Assembly: GCA_900548625.1 (NCBI GenBank)
Contig: URLO01000054.1
Location: 1 to 12,362, forward strand
DNA from: an uncultured Eubacteriales bacterium
GTDB lineage: Bacteria > Bacillota > Clostridia > Oscillospirales > Oscillospiraceae
DNA length: 12,362 bases
Direction of reading: 5' to 3'
Both the position numbers and the translations under genes were made by a program. Positions within the stretch are counted from its first letter, which is position 1. The number at the start of each line of letters is the position of its first letter. This document shows positions 1 through 5,815 of the stretch, one piece after another. Under the pieces are notes generated by a model, which searched no databases, was not told the DNA's origin, and saw only the letters and a program-made list of their open reading frames with translations.

Positions 1-2747
1 GCGACAGCATAGCCCTTATCCGGGGTGATGGTAAAGGCCTGATCCCGGCCCTCGCGGACGCTGACATTGCCGGAGGGGGAGATAGAGCCGCCAGCCCCGG
101 CAGTTGCCTTGATGGTGTAGTAGCTGTAGCCGCTGCCGCCACCGCCATTGTAGCGCCATTGTGCCGTGATCGTCAGATTCTCCGCAGGCATGGTTGTCGG
201 GAATGTTTTATCCCAACCGTTGAACTGATAGCCCTCTCTTGTCAGGGTCGGAGCGGTAATTGGTGTGCCGTAATCCTGCGTTATGGTAATATCCGCTTTG
301 CCGTTTTCGGGTTTGACTGTGATGGTATATTGATTGATCTCCCACTTCGCCCAATATTCCTTATTGCCCGTTTCGGTGTTGCTGATCGCCGTAACAGGAG
401 AGCTGGTCAGATTTTCGTTGTCATACCAGCCCTTGAAGGTGTACCCGGTGCGCGTCACATCTGTCGGGAGTGTTGCGCCCACGCCGTAGGTGTAGGAGGT
501 GACATTGCCGCTGTTGATAGTGCCGTCGCCCGCGTTCAGCGTGACGGTATAGGTCGGGGCTGTCCACTGCACCGTCAGTTCCGTCACATCAGCAGGAACA
601 CTGGCACCGGGGGCGTAGGAATTGCCATTGCTGTCAAGCCACATAAAGTAACTGCCTGTATCTCCGGCCGGGCGGGTCAAACCGCCGGATGCAGGCGCGG
701 TAAACTTGCTGCCGTTTTTCACGATGATGTGAATAGCATCGGAGCTGCCGCCCAGCTTGCCGCCGCCAAGGTTGAGGGTAACGGCTTTCAGCCCGTCAGC
801 GCCCAGCGTGCCGGGGTTCGGGACTTCAAGGACGGGGCGGAAGCCGAAGGTCGGGTAAGAAGTATTGTAGCTGGTCCAGAAACGGGCCGAACGTTTCCAC
901 CCGCGAACCGCACGGAACAACGCCGAAATTCTTATAGTAGTATCTTGTCCACACGAAAGCATCTCCCTCCAGTTTTTGATATATCCGTCGTCCTTATCCA
1001 GTATCTTATCCCATTCGTTGCTTTTGGGCGTGCCGCGTTCTGAATCACCTGAGCCTGTATAACTACTTCCCACAGACGGTGCGCGCAGGGTATAGTCCAC
1101 GCCGCCGCCGGCGTAGTTCTTGCCGAAAATCAGATCTGCGGTATTCAGGGCATCCCAGCTTACATCATTCGTTACGACATAGTCCGCTATAAACAGACTG
1201 TGGGGATATTTGTTCTGCTGTGCATATTCCTCGGTGGTTGCCATCTCCGACATGAGCTTGTAGGCGTCCACCGTCCCTGCGTAGGTAAAAGGCACATAGT
1301 GCAGGGTATTATCCGGCAGAGCATCGTTCACCGTGCCGGGAATACCCATTGCCGAGAGGTCAAAGTAATAGGTGCCGCCGGGGGTGAGGGAAAACTGTTC
1401 TGATAAAGCAAACTGCGCTGTGAGCTTGGTAACGTCCGCCGGAACACTGCCGCCGGGGGCGTAGGAATTGCCATTGCTGCCAAGCCACATGAAGTAGCTG
1501 CCTGTATTTCCGTCCGGGCGGGTCATGCCGTCGGACGCAGGCGCGGTAAACTCGCTGCCGTTTTTCACAATGATTTGAATATCCTCGGAGCTGCCGCCGA
1601 GCGTTCCGCCGCCAAGGTCAAGGGTAACGACCTTCAGTCCGTCAGAACCCAGTGCGTCAGGGTTCAGGATTTCAAGGACGGGGCGGAAACCGACGTCCGG
1701 GATGGAGTGCGCAGCATAGTCGAGGTTCCAGCGGCGGGCCGAAGCGTACCCGCGAACCGCAGGGTCCGACGCGTTGCCAAAATAAGCATCCTGCCCCCAC
1801 GAATACATTTGATTCCAGTTTTGGATATATCCGCTGTTCTTGTTCAGCACCGCGTCCCACTCATTGCTTTGGGGCGTACCGCGCTCTGAATCGCCTGAAT
1901 CGGTAAACCCACTTCCACAAGACGACGCACGCAATGTATAGCCCACGCCGCCTGCGGCATAGTCCTTGCCGAAAATCAGACTTTTCGTATTTAAGTCATC
2001 CCAGCTTACCGTATGCGTTACATTGTAGTCCGCAATAAACAGGCTGTGAGCGTATTTGTTCTGCTGTGCATATCCCTCGGTGGTCGCCATCGCAGACGTG
2101 AGCTTGTAGGCGTTCACCGTACCCACATAGGTGAAAGGCACATAATGCAGCGTGCTGTCCGGCAGATTGCTGTTTGCCGTGCCGGGAATGTTCATCGCTG
2201 ATAGGTCAAAGTAATATCTGCCGCCGGGAGCGAGGGAAAACTGCTCGTCAGGCGAATCATTGGCCAATAGCATTGGCGCAGCCAGCGCCCCCAATGCAGC
2301 GGCAGCTTCCGCATACCGGGTCATATCCAGCTCGTCGATTTCCTCGTCGGAGAGCTTCTCCTTCGCCTCGTCGATGGCCTCAAGCTGCGCCTCGACTTCT
2401 TCGGCGTTCTCTTCAGTGATTTCTTCTGCGTTCGGTAAACCGTCGATCATGGCCTGTACCTGATCTGCGGCACTCAGCTCTGTGGGACCATTCGGATCAT
2501 CGGCTCTCTCGGTGCTGCCGTTTTCGCCGGTTCTGTCCTCAACAGGGATGTATTGACCGCAGTTCTGCGGTATGGCATTCTCCGCTCCACAGACAGGGCA
2601 TTCCTTGTTCATGTTGTCCACCGTGCAGGCCGTTTCACAGCTGCACACGGGCGGGGTTTCCGTGCTGTCCTCTGCAAAAGCCGCTGTTGGCAGCAGTGTC
2701 AGCACCATACAGCACATGAGCAGGATGCTGAGCAGTCGTTTTTTCAT
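1..2747 (-). CDS. Large secreted cell-surface repeat protein (InlB/Flg_new-type repeats), C-terminus cut by window edge
   Basis: The frame is open from 2747 to the left edge (915 complete codons). Residues 1-25 are a Sec signal peptide (MKKRLL, hydrophobic core, AFA before E26). Residues 35-63 carry seven Cys, including a CPVC pair. Residues ~85-145 are an acidic helical segment with E/A/D-rich heptad-like spacing. Two tandem 282-residue units start at E168 and E450; each has an N-terminal FSL-PGG-YYFDLSAM region, a middle ending VGFRPVLE or FGFRPVLE, and a Gly-rich part. The middle resembles the DUF6273/formylglycine-enzyme-like fold, but this is only a resemblance. Two Listeria-Bacteroides (Flg_new/InlB B) repeats follow at ~730-802 (GYTFKGWYD) and ~805-864 (GYQFNGWD), then a Gly-rich linker (GGGGSG) and the start of a divergent InlB-type repeat. 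Exported, probably wall-attached or adhesive. Any anchor such as SLH would lie beyond the edge. No enzyme motif is seen. Reads in the same direction as the TetR gene upstream. Confidence 0.85.
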   Translation of the reverse strand, partial: MKKRLLSILLMCCMVLTLLPTAAFAEDSTETPPVCSCETACTVDNMNKECPVCGAENAIPQNCGQYIPVEDRTGENGSTERADDPNGPTELSAADQVQAMIDGLPNAEEITEENAEEVEAQLEAIDEAKEKLSDEEIDELDMTRYAEAAAALGALAAPMLLANDSPDEQFSLAPGGRYYFDLSAMNIPGTANSNLPDSTLHYVPFTYVGTVNAYKLTSAMATTEGYAQQNKYAHSLFIADYNVTHTVSWDDLNTKSLIFGKDYAAGGVGYTLRASSCGSGFTDSGDSERGTPQSNEWDAVLNKNSGYIQNWNQMYSWGQDAYFGNASDPAVRGYASARRWNLDYAAHSIPDVGFRPVLEILNPDALGSDGLKVVTLDLGGGTLGGSSEDIQIIVKNGSEFTAPASDGMTRPDGNTGSYFMWLGSNGNSYAPGGSVPADVTKLTAQFALSEQFSLTPGGTYYFDLSAMGIPGTVNDALPDNTLHYVPFTYAGTVDAYKLMSEMATTEEYAQQNKYPHSLFIADYVVTNDVSWDALNTADLIFGKNYAGGGVDYTLRAPSVGSSYTGSGDSERGTPKSNEWDKILDKDDGYIKNWREMLSCGQDTTIRISALFRAVRGWKRSARFWTSYNTSYPTFGFRPVLEVPNPGTLGADGLKAVTLNLGGGKLGGSSDAIHIIVKNGSKFTAPASGGLTRPAGDTGSYFMWLDSNGNSYAPGASVPADVTELTVQWTAPTYTVTLNAGDGTINSGNVTSYTYGVGATLPTDVTRTGYTFKGWYDNENLTSSPVTAISNTETGNKEYWAKWEINQYTITVKPENGKADITITQDYGTPITAPTLTREGYQFNGWDKTFPTTMPAENLTITAQWRYNGGGGSGYSYYTIKATAGAGGSISPSGNVSVREGRDQAFTITPDKGYAV
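561..2246 (-). repeat. Tandem 846-bp duplication inside the left surface protein
   Basis: Two adjacent units (about 1401-2246 and 561-1400) are offset by exactly 846 bases (282 codons) at both ends. They stay close at nucleotide level, especially at about 1440-1680 compared with 595-835, where most differences are single substitutions. Both encode the same domain order. Divergence is greatest in the stretch just before the FRPVLE motif. This looks like an intragenic duplication that has since drifted. Confidence 0.85.
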
Positions 2748-2753
2748 GGTCAT

Positions 2754-2758
2754 TCCTC
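2754..2758 (-). promoter_or_regulatory. Ribosome binding site deciding the start of the left surface protein
   Basis: The minus strand reads GAGGA, then ATGACC, then ATG. Two in-frame ATGs exist, at 2753 and 2747. The GAGGA abuts the first ATG, which is too close for initiation, but sits six bases before the second. The start at 2747 also gives a classic MKKR signal-peptide beginning. Confidence 0.65.
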
Positions 2759-2818
2759 ACTTTCTTCTCGCGCGTCGTCCCGTCCCCCGTGGGAAGCGCG
2801 TTTTGGAGCAAGAGGGGA

Positions 2819-2861
2819 TTGCATCGGGATATATCCCGATGCAAGGGAGTACTCCCTTGCA
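2819..2861. repeat. Two overlapping perfect palindromes between tetR-type gene and left surface protein
   Basis: Positions 2819-2844 form a perfect 26-base palindrome centred on GATATATC. Positions 2840-2861 form a perfect 22-base palindrome centred on GAGTACTC. They share five bases (TGCAA), so in RNA only one of the two hairpins can form fully at a time. Neither is followed by a clear T-run on either strand, so they are not ordinary intrinsic terminators. They lie just past the stop of the upstream TetR-family gene and about 70 bases before the start of the surface protein. Possible roles: transcript-end or processing signal, attenuator, protein operator, or a dispersed REP-like element. 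Confidence 0.75.
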
Positions 2862-2875
2862 ATACATATTGGCTT

Positions 2876-3592
2876 CTATTTTTGTGCTGGCAGCGTGATC
2901 CCCGCGAGGGAAAACTCAAAGCGCATCGCCAGCGCCTTGAACAGCGCCTGCATCACCTGTTCGGAGATCGTGCGGATATCCAGCCCTTCCACGAACCGGA
3001 TCGCCTGTTCCGTTTCCTCCTTCGGCACGTTGTACGCCCGCAGACTCATGGTGAGAAACAGCCGCAGCTTCTTTTCCAGCGTCAGCTCCTCGTCGCACGG
3101 GTGCGCCATGTAGCCGCGCATGATGCTGGCCGAGCCGATCTCCATGTCATAAAAATCGCGGGCAGTCAGCTCCGGCTGATACGGACCGAAGATCTGATAC
3201 AGCTCCTTCGCCGTTTCCCGGAAGATAAATTCAGACGCTTCCTTCTGCGTGTAGGCTTCAATGTAAATTTCCCGCAGATTTTCGTTCAGCTCCGTCAGCG
3301 TCATCTGGATCGCCGTTTCGACCGCGTAGACATAGATCGGCGGCAGATCAGCCCCTGCGATTTTTCGTGCCGCACCGAACTGGCTGCTGAACATAAACTC
3401 CACCAGCTCGGTCAAAACACCGTCCTTGGCGCGGAAAATGTTCTGGAACTGGCTGAAAGACACACCGGCCTTTTCGTTGATTTCCGCCAGCGTGGTCTGC
3501 TTGTAGCCCTTTTCCAAAAACAGCTTCACGCAAACGGTCAGAATCCGCTTCTTCGTGGGCAAACTTGCGCTTGTGATGGCTATGAGGATCAC
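2876..3592 (-). CDS. TetR/AcrR-family transcriptional regulator
   Basis: 238 residues, typical for a one-domain-plus-ligand-domain TetR regulator. The N-terminal DNA-binding domain is clear at about residues 12-60: helix 1 around KKRILTVCVKLFLEKG, then TTLAEINEKAGVS as the helix-turn-helix and FRAKDGVLTELV after it. The rest is an all-helical, variable effector-binding domain with no recognisable ligand signature. It would bind an operator as a dimer and release it on ligand binding. The start used is GTG at 3592; a purine-rich AAAGGAA lies immediately before it, closer than ideal. A TTG at 3562 (before PTKKR) is an alternative that would better match the usual short TetR N-terminus. Its own promoter lies just upstream. 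The next gene on the strand is the secreted repeat protein, a plausible but unproven target. Confidence 0.88.
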   Translation of the reverse strand: MILIAITSASLPTKKRILTVCVKLFLEKGYKQTTLAEINEKAGVSFSQFQNIFRAKDGVLTELVEFMFSSQFGAARKIAGADLPPIYVYAVETAIQMTLTELNENLREIYIEAYTQKEASEFIFRETAKELYQIFGPYQPELTARDFYDMEIGSASIMRGYMAHPCDEELTLEKKLRLFLTMSLRAYNVPKEETEQAIRFVEGLDIRTISEQVMQALFKALAMRFEFSLAGITLPAQK

Positions 3593-3605
3593 TTCCTTTC
3601 CGCCG

Positions 3606-3619
3606 TGGTGTAAGCACCA
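3606..3619. promoter_or_regulatory. Candidate TetR operator (inverted repeat)
   Basis: TGGTG-taag-CACCA is a perfect 5-bp inverted repeat lying between the -10 and the ribosome binding site of the TetR gene, over the predicted transcription start. Autorepression from such a position is usual in the family. The repeat is short and could be chance. Confidence 0.35.
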
Positions 3620-3621
3620 TT

Positions 3622-3650
3622 AGTATAGCACATCGCAGAACCAAACGCAA
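3622..3650 (-). promoter_or_regulatory. Promoter of the TetR-family gene
   Basis: On the minus strand there is TTGCGT (3645-3650), a 17-base spacer, then TATACT (3622-3627) preceded by TGC, which makes an extended -10. The predicted transcript starts about 20 bases before the GTG at 3592, which supports a start near there. The -35 matches only TTG. Confidence 0.6.
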
Positions 3651-3659
3651 CAGGAACAA

Positions 3660-4019
3660 GTAACTTGTGCGTATTTTTTATGAACGGTTTGCAATGCAGA
3701 AGGGCTTCTTCTCCTTCCAGTGGCAGCAGGCGCTTCGGCACACAAACGCCCTGAGCGTTGAGTCTCAGAAAGCAGCTTCTTTGTTCACTCTAAATTACCG
3801 CGCCGTCAACGGCAGAGCGTGACTACTGTTTGACTACTATCCTCAGCAAAACAGGAAAAGCCGGTTCGCCTAGTGTTTTCAATAGTTTCAAGAAAGTTCA
3901 AAGGAATCGGATGTTTTCGCCGAAAACCATACAGCCGTTGAAAGCACAGCATTTTATCAGGATGCGCCTGAAAACTCCGACCGTCGACATTGCTCCTGTC
4001 AAGCTCTATCCTTATGTAA
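3660..4019. other. Intergenic stretch with no convincing gene
   Basis: About 360 bases between the TetR promoter and a strong terminator. Short open frames exist on both strands (72 codons plus, 73 codons minus, and a 42-codon plus frame at 3694-3822), but none has a ribosome binding site, a recognisable domain or convincing codon use. A direct repeat TGACTACT occurs at 3820-3827 and 3831-3838 (period 11). It resembles arm-type repeats sometimes seen near integrase sites, but no integrase is present. Probably decayed or mobile-element flank DNA. Confidence 0.5.
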
Positions 4020-4065
4020 AAAAGCAAGACGCAAACTCATGCATTTGAGTTTGCGTCTTGCTTTT
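4020..4065. terminator. Very strong bidirectional intrinsic terminator
   Basis: A perfect 20-bp stem (4020-4039 pairs with 4046-4065) with a six-base loop TGCATT. The plus strand ends in CTTTT; the minus strand ends in a run of six T (4018-4023), so it should stop transcription both ways, better on the minus strand. It would insulate the TetR side from the gene-fragment island to its right. Confidence 0.85.
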
Positions 4066-4121
4066 GCCCATACCGACTGTACCCCTATGACACATTGTGT
4101 ACCTATTGGGTGAAACAGTTG

Positions 4122-4193
4122 AGATGACTGGCTTTTTCGCCATTTCATCTATAGTGTTCGGCAATCATGTGTTTTCGCTACACTATAGATGAA
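4122..4193. repeat. Alternative hairpins with three complementary arms
   Basis: A perfect 14-bp inverted repeat pairs 4144-4157 (TTCATCTATAGTGT) with 4180-4193 across a 22-base spacer. The left arm also pairs with an upstream arm at 4122-4132 (AGATGA and GGC, interrupted) around a TTTTT loop. The two hairpins compete for 4144-4150. The stop codon (4183-4185) of the ATPase fragment lies inside the right arm. This could be the end of a lost insertion element or a transcript-end structure; no transposase is present to decide. Confidence 0.6.
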
Positions 4194-5001
4194 TTTTAGC
4201 TGTTGATTTTTTGTACATACGTGCCATTATCAATATCCCAATTTTCTTAAACCATAGCTCAATTTCATCCCACGCATCGATGTCTTCCAAGTCCTCTTTT
4301 GTTATCTTTTTTGACAGAGATCCGTTTAACCAAGACTTGATACTTTTTTCCCGCTCCGCTGCATTAGTAACGTTTTGCATGCAAAGCCCAATCAATACCT
4401 TTGGTACATCACATTGATCCCAGTTAATCAGCTTTTTCTGATAGGTAATACTTCCGCCGAGAGATTCCCATAATGCCGTTCGCATTTCAGTGTTAATTGT
4501 CAGATTTACGCTGTTCTCCAAGCCATTTTCTCGTATCATTGCCTTTAATTCCTGATTCTTTTTGGAAAGCAGGTCATCAAATCCAGCATTTGAGGGATGT
4601 TTCGCATTAATCCATATTGTCTGTTTTCCGCCTGTACGATATATCTTACGGATTTCCAAATCTCCATCTTCATTCAGCAAATATTCTGCCGTAAACGAGG
4701 TCGATACATTTTCCAATGCTATTTCAGAGGGAAGGTCATCAAATACACAACCTATTATTGTGTCTTCTGCCGTGTGGAACACATTTTTATCACCAGACTC
4801 GATTTTTGCTTGATTGAAGAAAATCTCGAGTGCTTCAAGTATAGTTGATTTTCCAACATCGTTTTTTCCAATCAATGCTGTTAAATCGTTGATAGAAATC
4901 CTGGTTTCATCATAGTATGATGAAAAGCACCTGCTTGGACCGGTGGGCGATATCATGCTTGGCAGGCTTTCCGGCCGCAGCGGGCCGAAGAATGTGACCA
5001 T
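4183..5001 (-). pseudogene. Fragment of an OLD-like AAA ATPase (AAA_15/COG3593 type), truncated at both ends
   Basis: A 272-codon open frame. Residues 1-27 read antisense through the ornithine cyclodeaminase remnant and are not native. Genuine family sequence starts near SYYDET (residues 28-33). Residue 34 onward is a P-loop ATPase core: INDLTALIGKNDVGKST carries the Walker A G45-x4-GKS52, followed by ILEALEIFFN. Such ATPases are usually 500-800 residues, with a signature motif, Walker B and often a TOPRIM nuclease domain, as in OLD and defence proteins. Here the homologous part stops near WFKK (about residue 252) and runs into a short unrelated tail whose stop lies in a hairpin. The native first ~10 codons, Walker B and everything after are missing. 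There is no good ribosome binding site at 5001. The DNA is visibly more AT-rich than its neighbours, suggesting acquisition followed by decay. The exact subfamily is uncertain. Confidence 0.7.
4905..4925. repeat. 21-bp palindrome at the junction of two gene fragments
   Basis: TTTCATCATA-G-TATGATGAAA has perfect 10-bp arms around a single central base. It lies exactly where minus-strand ATPase sequence gives way to plus-strand cyclodeaminase sequence. Both reading frames use TATGATGAA here for Tyr-Asp-Glu (YDET and YDEK), so the junction may reflect microhomology or a recombination site. Confidence 0.75.
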
Positions 5002-5083
5002 CTTTGATGCGGTCGGTATGGCGGTGGAGGATATGGCCTGTGCAATCTGGCTCTATGAGCAGGCTGTAAACGGCGGAGAATAG
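4916..5083 (+). pseudogene. C-terminal remnant of an ornithine cyclodeaminase/mu-crystallin family gene
   Basis: About 55 codons, ending at TAG 5081-5083. The sequence KHLLGPVGDIMLGRLSGR, then TIFDAVGMAVEDMACA and WLYEQA, is the typical C-terminus of the ornithine cyclodeaminase/mu-crystallin (NAD-dependent amino-acid or ketimine) family: GD-x(3)-GR, FDSVG-like and a final helix. The family is normally ~310-330 residues; the whole catalytic and NAD-binding region is absent, and an in-frame TAG at 4913-4915 closes the frame upstream. No start codon or ribosome binding site is available, so it is not expected to be expressed. Its terminator is still present downstream. Confidence 0.8.
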
Positions 5084-5119
5084 AACACTCTGGGAAATAT
5101 AACTTCTATTGTTGCTGTT

Positions 5120-5158
5120 AAAGCAGCGCAACGTACGTGGTATGTTGCGCTGCTTTTT
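5120..5158 (+). terminator. Intrinsic terminator after the cyclodeaminase remnant
   Basis: AAAGCAGCGCAAC at 5120-5132 pairs with GTTGCGCTGCTTT at 5144-5156. The stem extends inward by four more pairs, one of them G-T, to a three-base loop, and is followed by T5154-T5158. It lies 37 bases past the stop of the remnant. Confidence 0.85.
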
Positions 5159-5229
5159 GCATGCTGCGATTTCTATGCGTGGAAGCTGCTGCTTCAAGGG
5201 GAGAGAATACGTCTCCTATTTTGGATCGA

Positions 5230-5258
5230 TTTACATTTTTACAGGGCCTTGGTAGAAT
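5230..5258 (+). promoter_or_regulatory. Promoter for the truncated LuxR/MalT-type gene
   Basis: TTTACA (5230-5235), a 17-base spacer and TAGAAT (5253-5258): five of six matches in each sigma-70/sigma-A box. Predicted start near 5265, leaving a leader of about 90 bases. Confidence 0.7.
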
Positions 5259-5291
5259 AAAATATTAATCTGTCGATATGGCAGGGCGTAT

Positions 5292-5315
5292 GCCACAGAG
5301 GGTGTCCTCTGTGGC
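5292..5315 (+). promoter_or_regulatory. Leader hairpin before the truncated regulator
   Basis: GCCACAGAGG (5292-5301) and CCTCTGTGGC (5306-5315) form a perfect 10-bp stem with loop GTGT, inside the predicted leader and 40 bases before the ATG. There is no T-run, so it is not a terminator. It may be an operator or an mRNA-stabilising stem. A weaker inverted pair CATGG/CCATG follows at 5317-5333. Confidence 0.5.
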
Positions 5316-5355
5316 CCATGGGACAATTCCATGTTTGTCACCGGGAGGGGAATCC

Positions 5356-5682
5356 ATGACTGAGAAAAGCACCATCATCGTCAAGCCTTCTGCTGCGCGG
5401 CAATTCGAAAGCTTTTGGGAGCGCGGAAAAGTGCTCTTTTTCAGTGCGCCCTGCGGCATCGGAAAGATGGCGCTGGCAGATACCCTGCTGGAGAGATACC
5501 CTGTTCTGCGGCTGCATGCAGGAGAGGCCAGCTTTACACTGCCATCTCTGGAGGATGCATGGCAGACGCTTCTGATTGATGATCTCCAGTACATGCAGGA
5601 GGAGCAGGACTGGCAGGCGCTTTGCGCGCTGATCCGGGAGAGCACCTGGCGGCGCTTTTCGTCTGCCGCGCAAAACACTTGA
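5356..5682 (+). pseudogene. Truncated LuxR-family (MalT/LAL-type) regulator, N-terminal ATPase part only
   Basis: 108 codons from ATG 5356, preceded by GGGAGGGG at 5343-5350. The sequence matches the start of STAND-type LuxR regulators: KVLFFSAPCGIGKMALAD is the P-loop region (residues 25-42) and LLIDD (72-76) is Walker B, followed by LQALC-like helices. Full-length members are ~500-900 residues with a C-terminal LuxR helix-turn-helix; here the frame ends just after RRF (residue ~101) with SSAAQNT. The usual Ser/Thr after the Walker A Lys is Met38, so nucleotide and Mg binding is doubtful even for this part. It keeps a good promoter and ribosome binding site, so a short protein may still be made. 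Without the DNA-binding domain it cannot act as a normal activator of the giant gene downstream. Confidence 0.65.
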
Positions 5683-5707
5683 CAAGTGCGGTGCAATCAT
5701 GTAATCT
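5679..5707 (+). promoter_or_regulatory. Candidate promoter of the giant surface-protein gene
   Basis: A perfect TTGACA (5679-5684), a 17-base spacer and TAATCT (5702-5707), which is a weak -10 matching three of six. The -35 overlaps the stop codon (5680-5682) of the truncated regulator. The predicted leader is about 100 bases. A perfect -35 with a weak -10 suits activator-dependent or sigma-limited expression. Confidence 0.5.
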
Positions 5708-5714
5708 ATCTTGT

Positions 5715-5777
5715 GGTTAAAGAACTCTAACTGGCAGAATGCTTTTTCTTTAGCCCGTCAGTTAAGTGTCTCTAACC
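5715..5777 (+). promoter_or_regulatory. Long imperfect leader hairpin of the giant gene
   Basis: GGTTA-AAGAACTC-TAACTG-GC on the left pairs with GC-CCGT-CAGTTA-AGTGTCTC-TAACC on the right: outer arms 5715-5719/5773-5777 and inner arms 5728-5733/5759-5764, with partial pairing between, around a loop containing TTTTT. The heptamer CTCTAAC is also directly repeated at 5725-5731 and 5770-5776. It ends 24 bases before AAGGAG. It could control translation or stability, or be a protein-binding dyad. Confidence 0.5.
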
Positions 5778-5815
5778 AGAAAATTCATGCTATGATCAAA
5801 TAAGGAGAACCACAG

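Noticed and set aside
159..1043. 294-codon plus-strand open frame
   Set aside because: Antisense shadow of the left surface-protein gene, which has a signal peptide, ribosome binding site and known repeat families in the other direction.
2789..3613. 274-codon plus-strand open frame over the TetR gene
   Set aside because: Antisense shadow; the minus strand encodes an unmistakable TetR DNA-binding domain.
3694..3822. 42-codon plus-strand frame with a protein-like beginning (MQKGFFSFQW)
   Set aside because: No ribosome binding site or promoter is visible and nothing else supports it; it could be a remnant but not a supported gene.
3855..3885. GGTTCG block resembling a tRNA T-loop
   Set aside because: No matching acceptor, D or anticodon arms are present around it.
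3806..4048. Overlapping 72- and 73-codon open frames on opposite strands
   Set aside because: No ribosome binding site, no recognisable sequence features, and both run up to or into the terminator stem.
5788..5796. TGCTATGAT as an extended -10 promoter for the giant gene
   Set aside because: Transcription would begin on or inside the AAGGAG ribosome binding site, leaving too short a leader; the TTGACA box upstream fits better.
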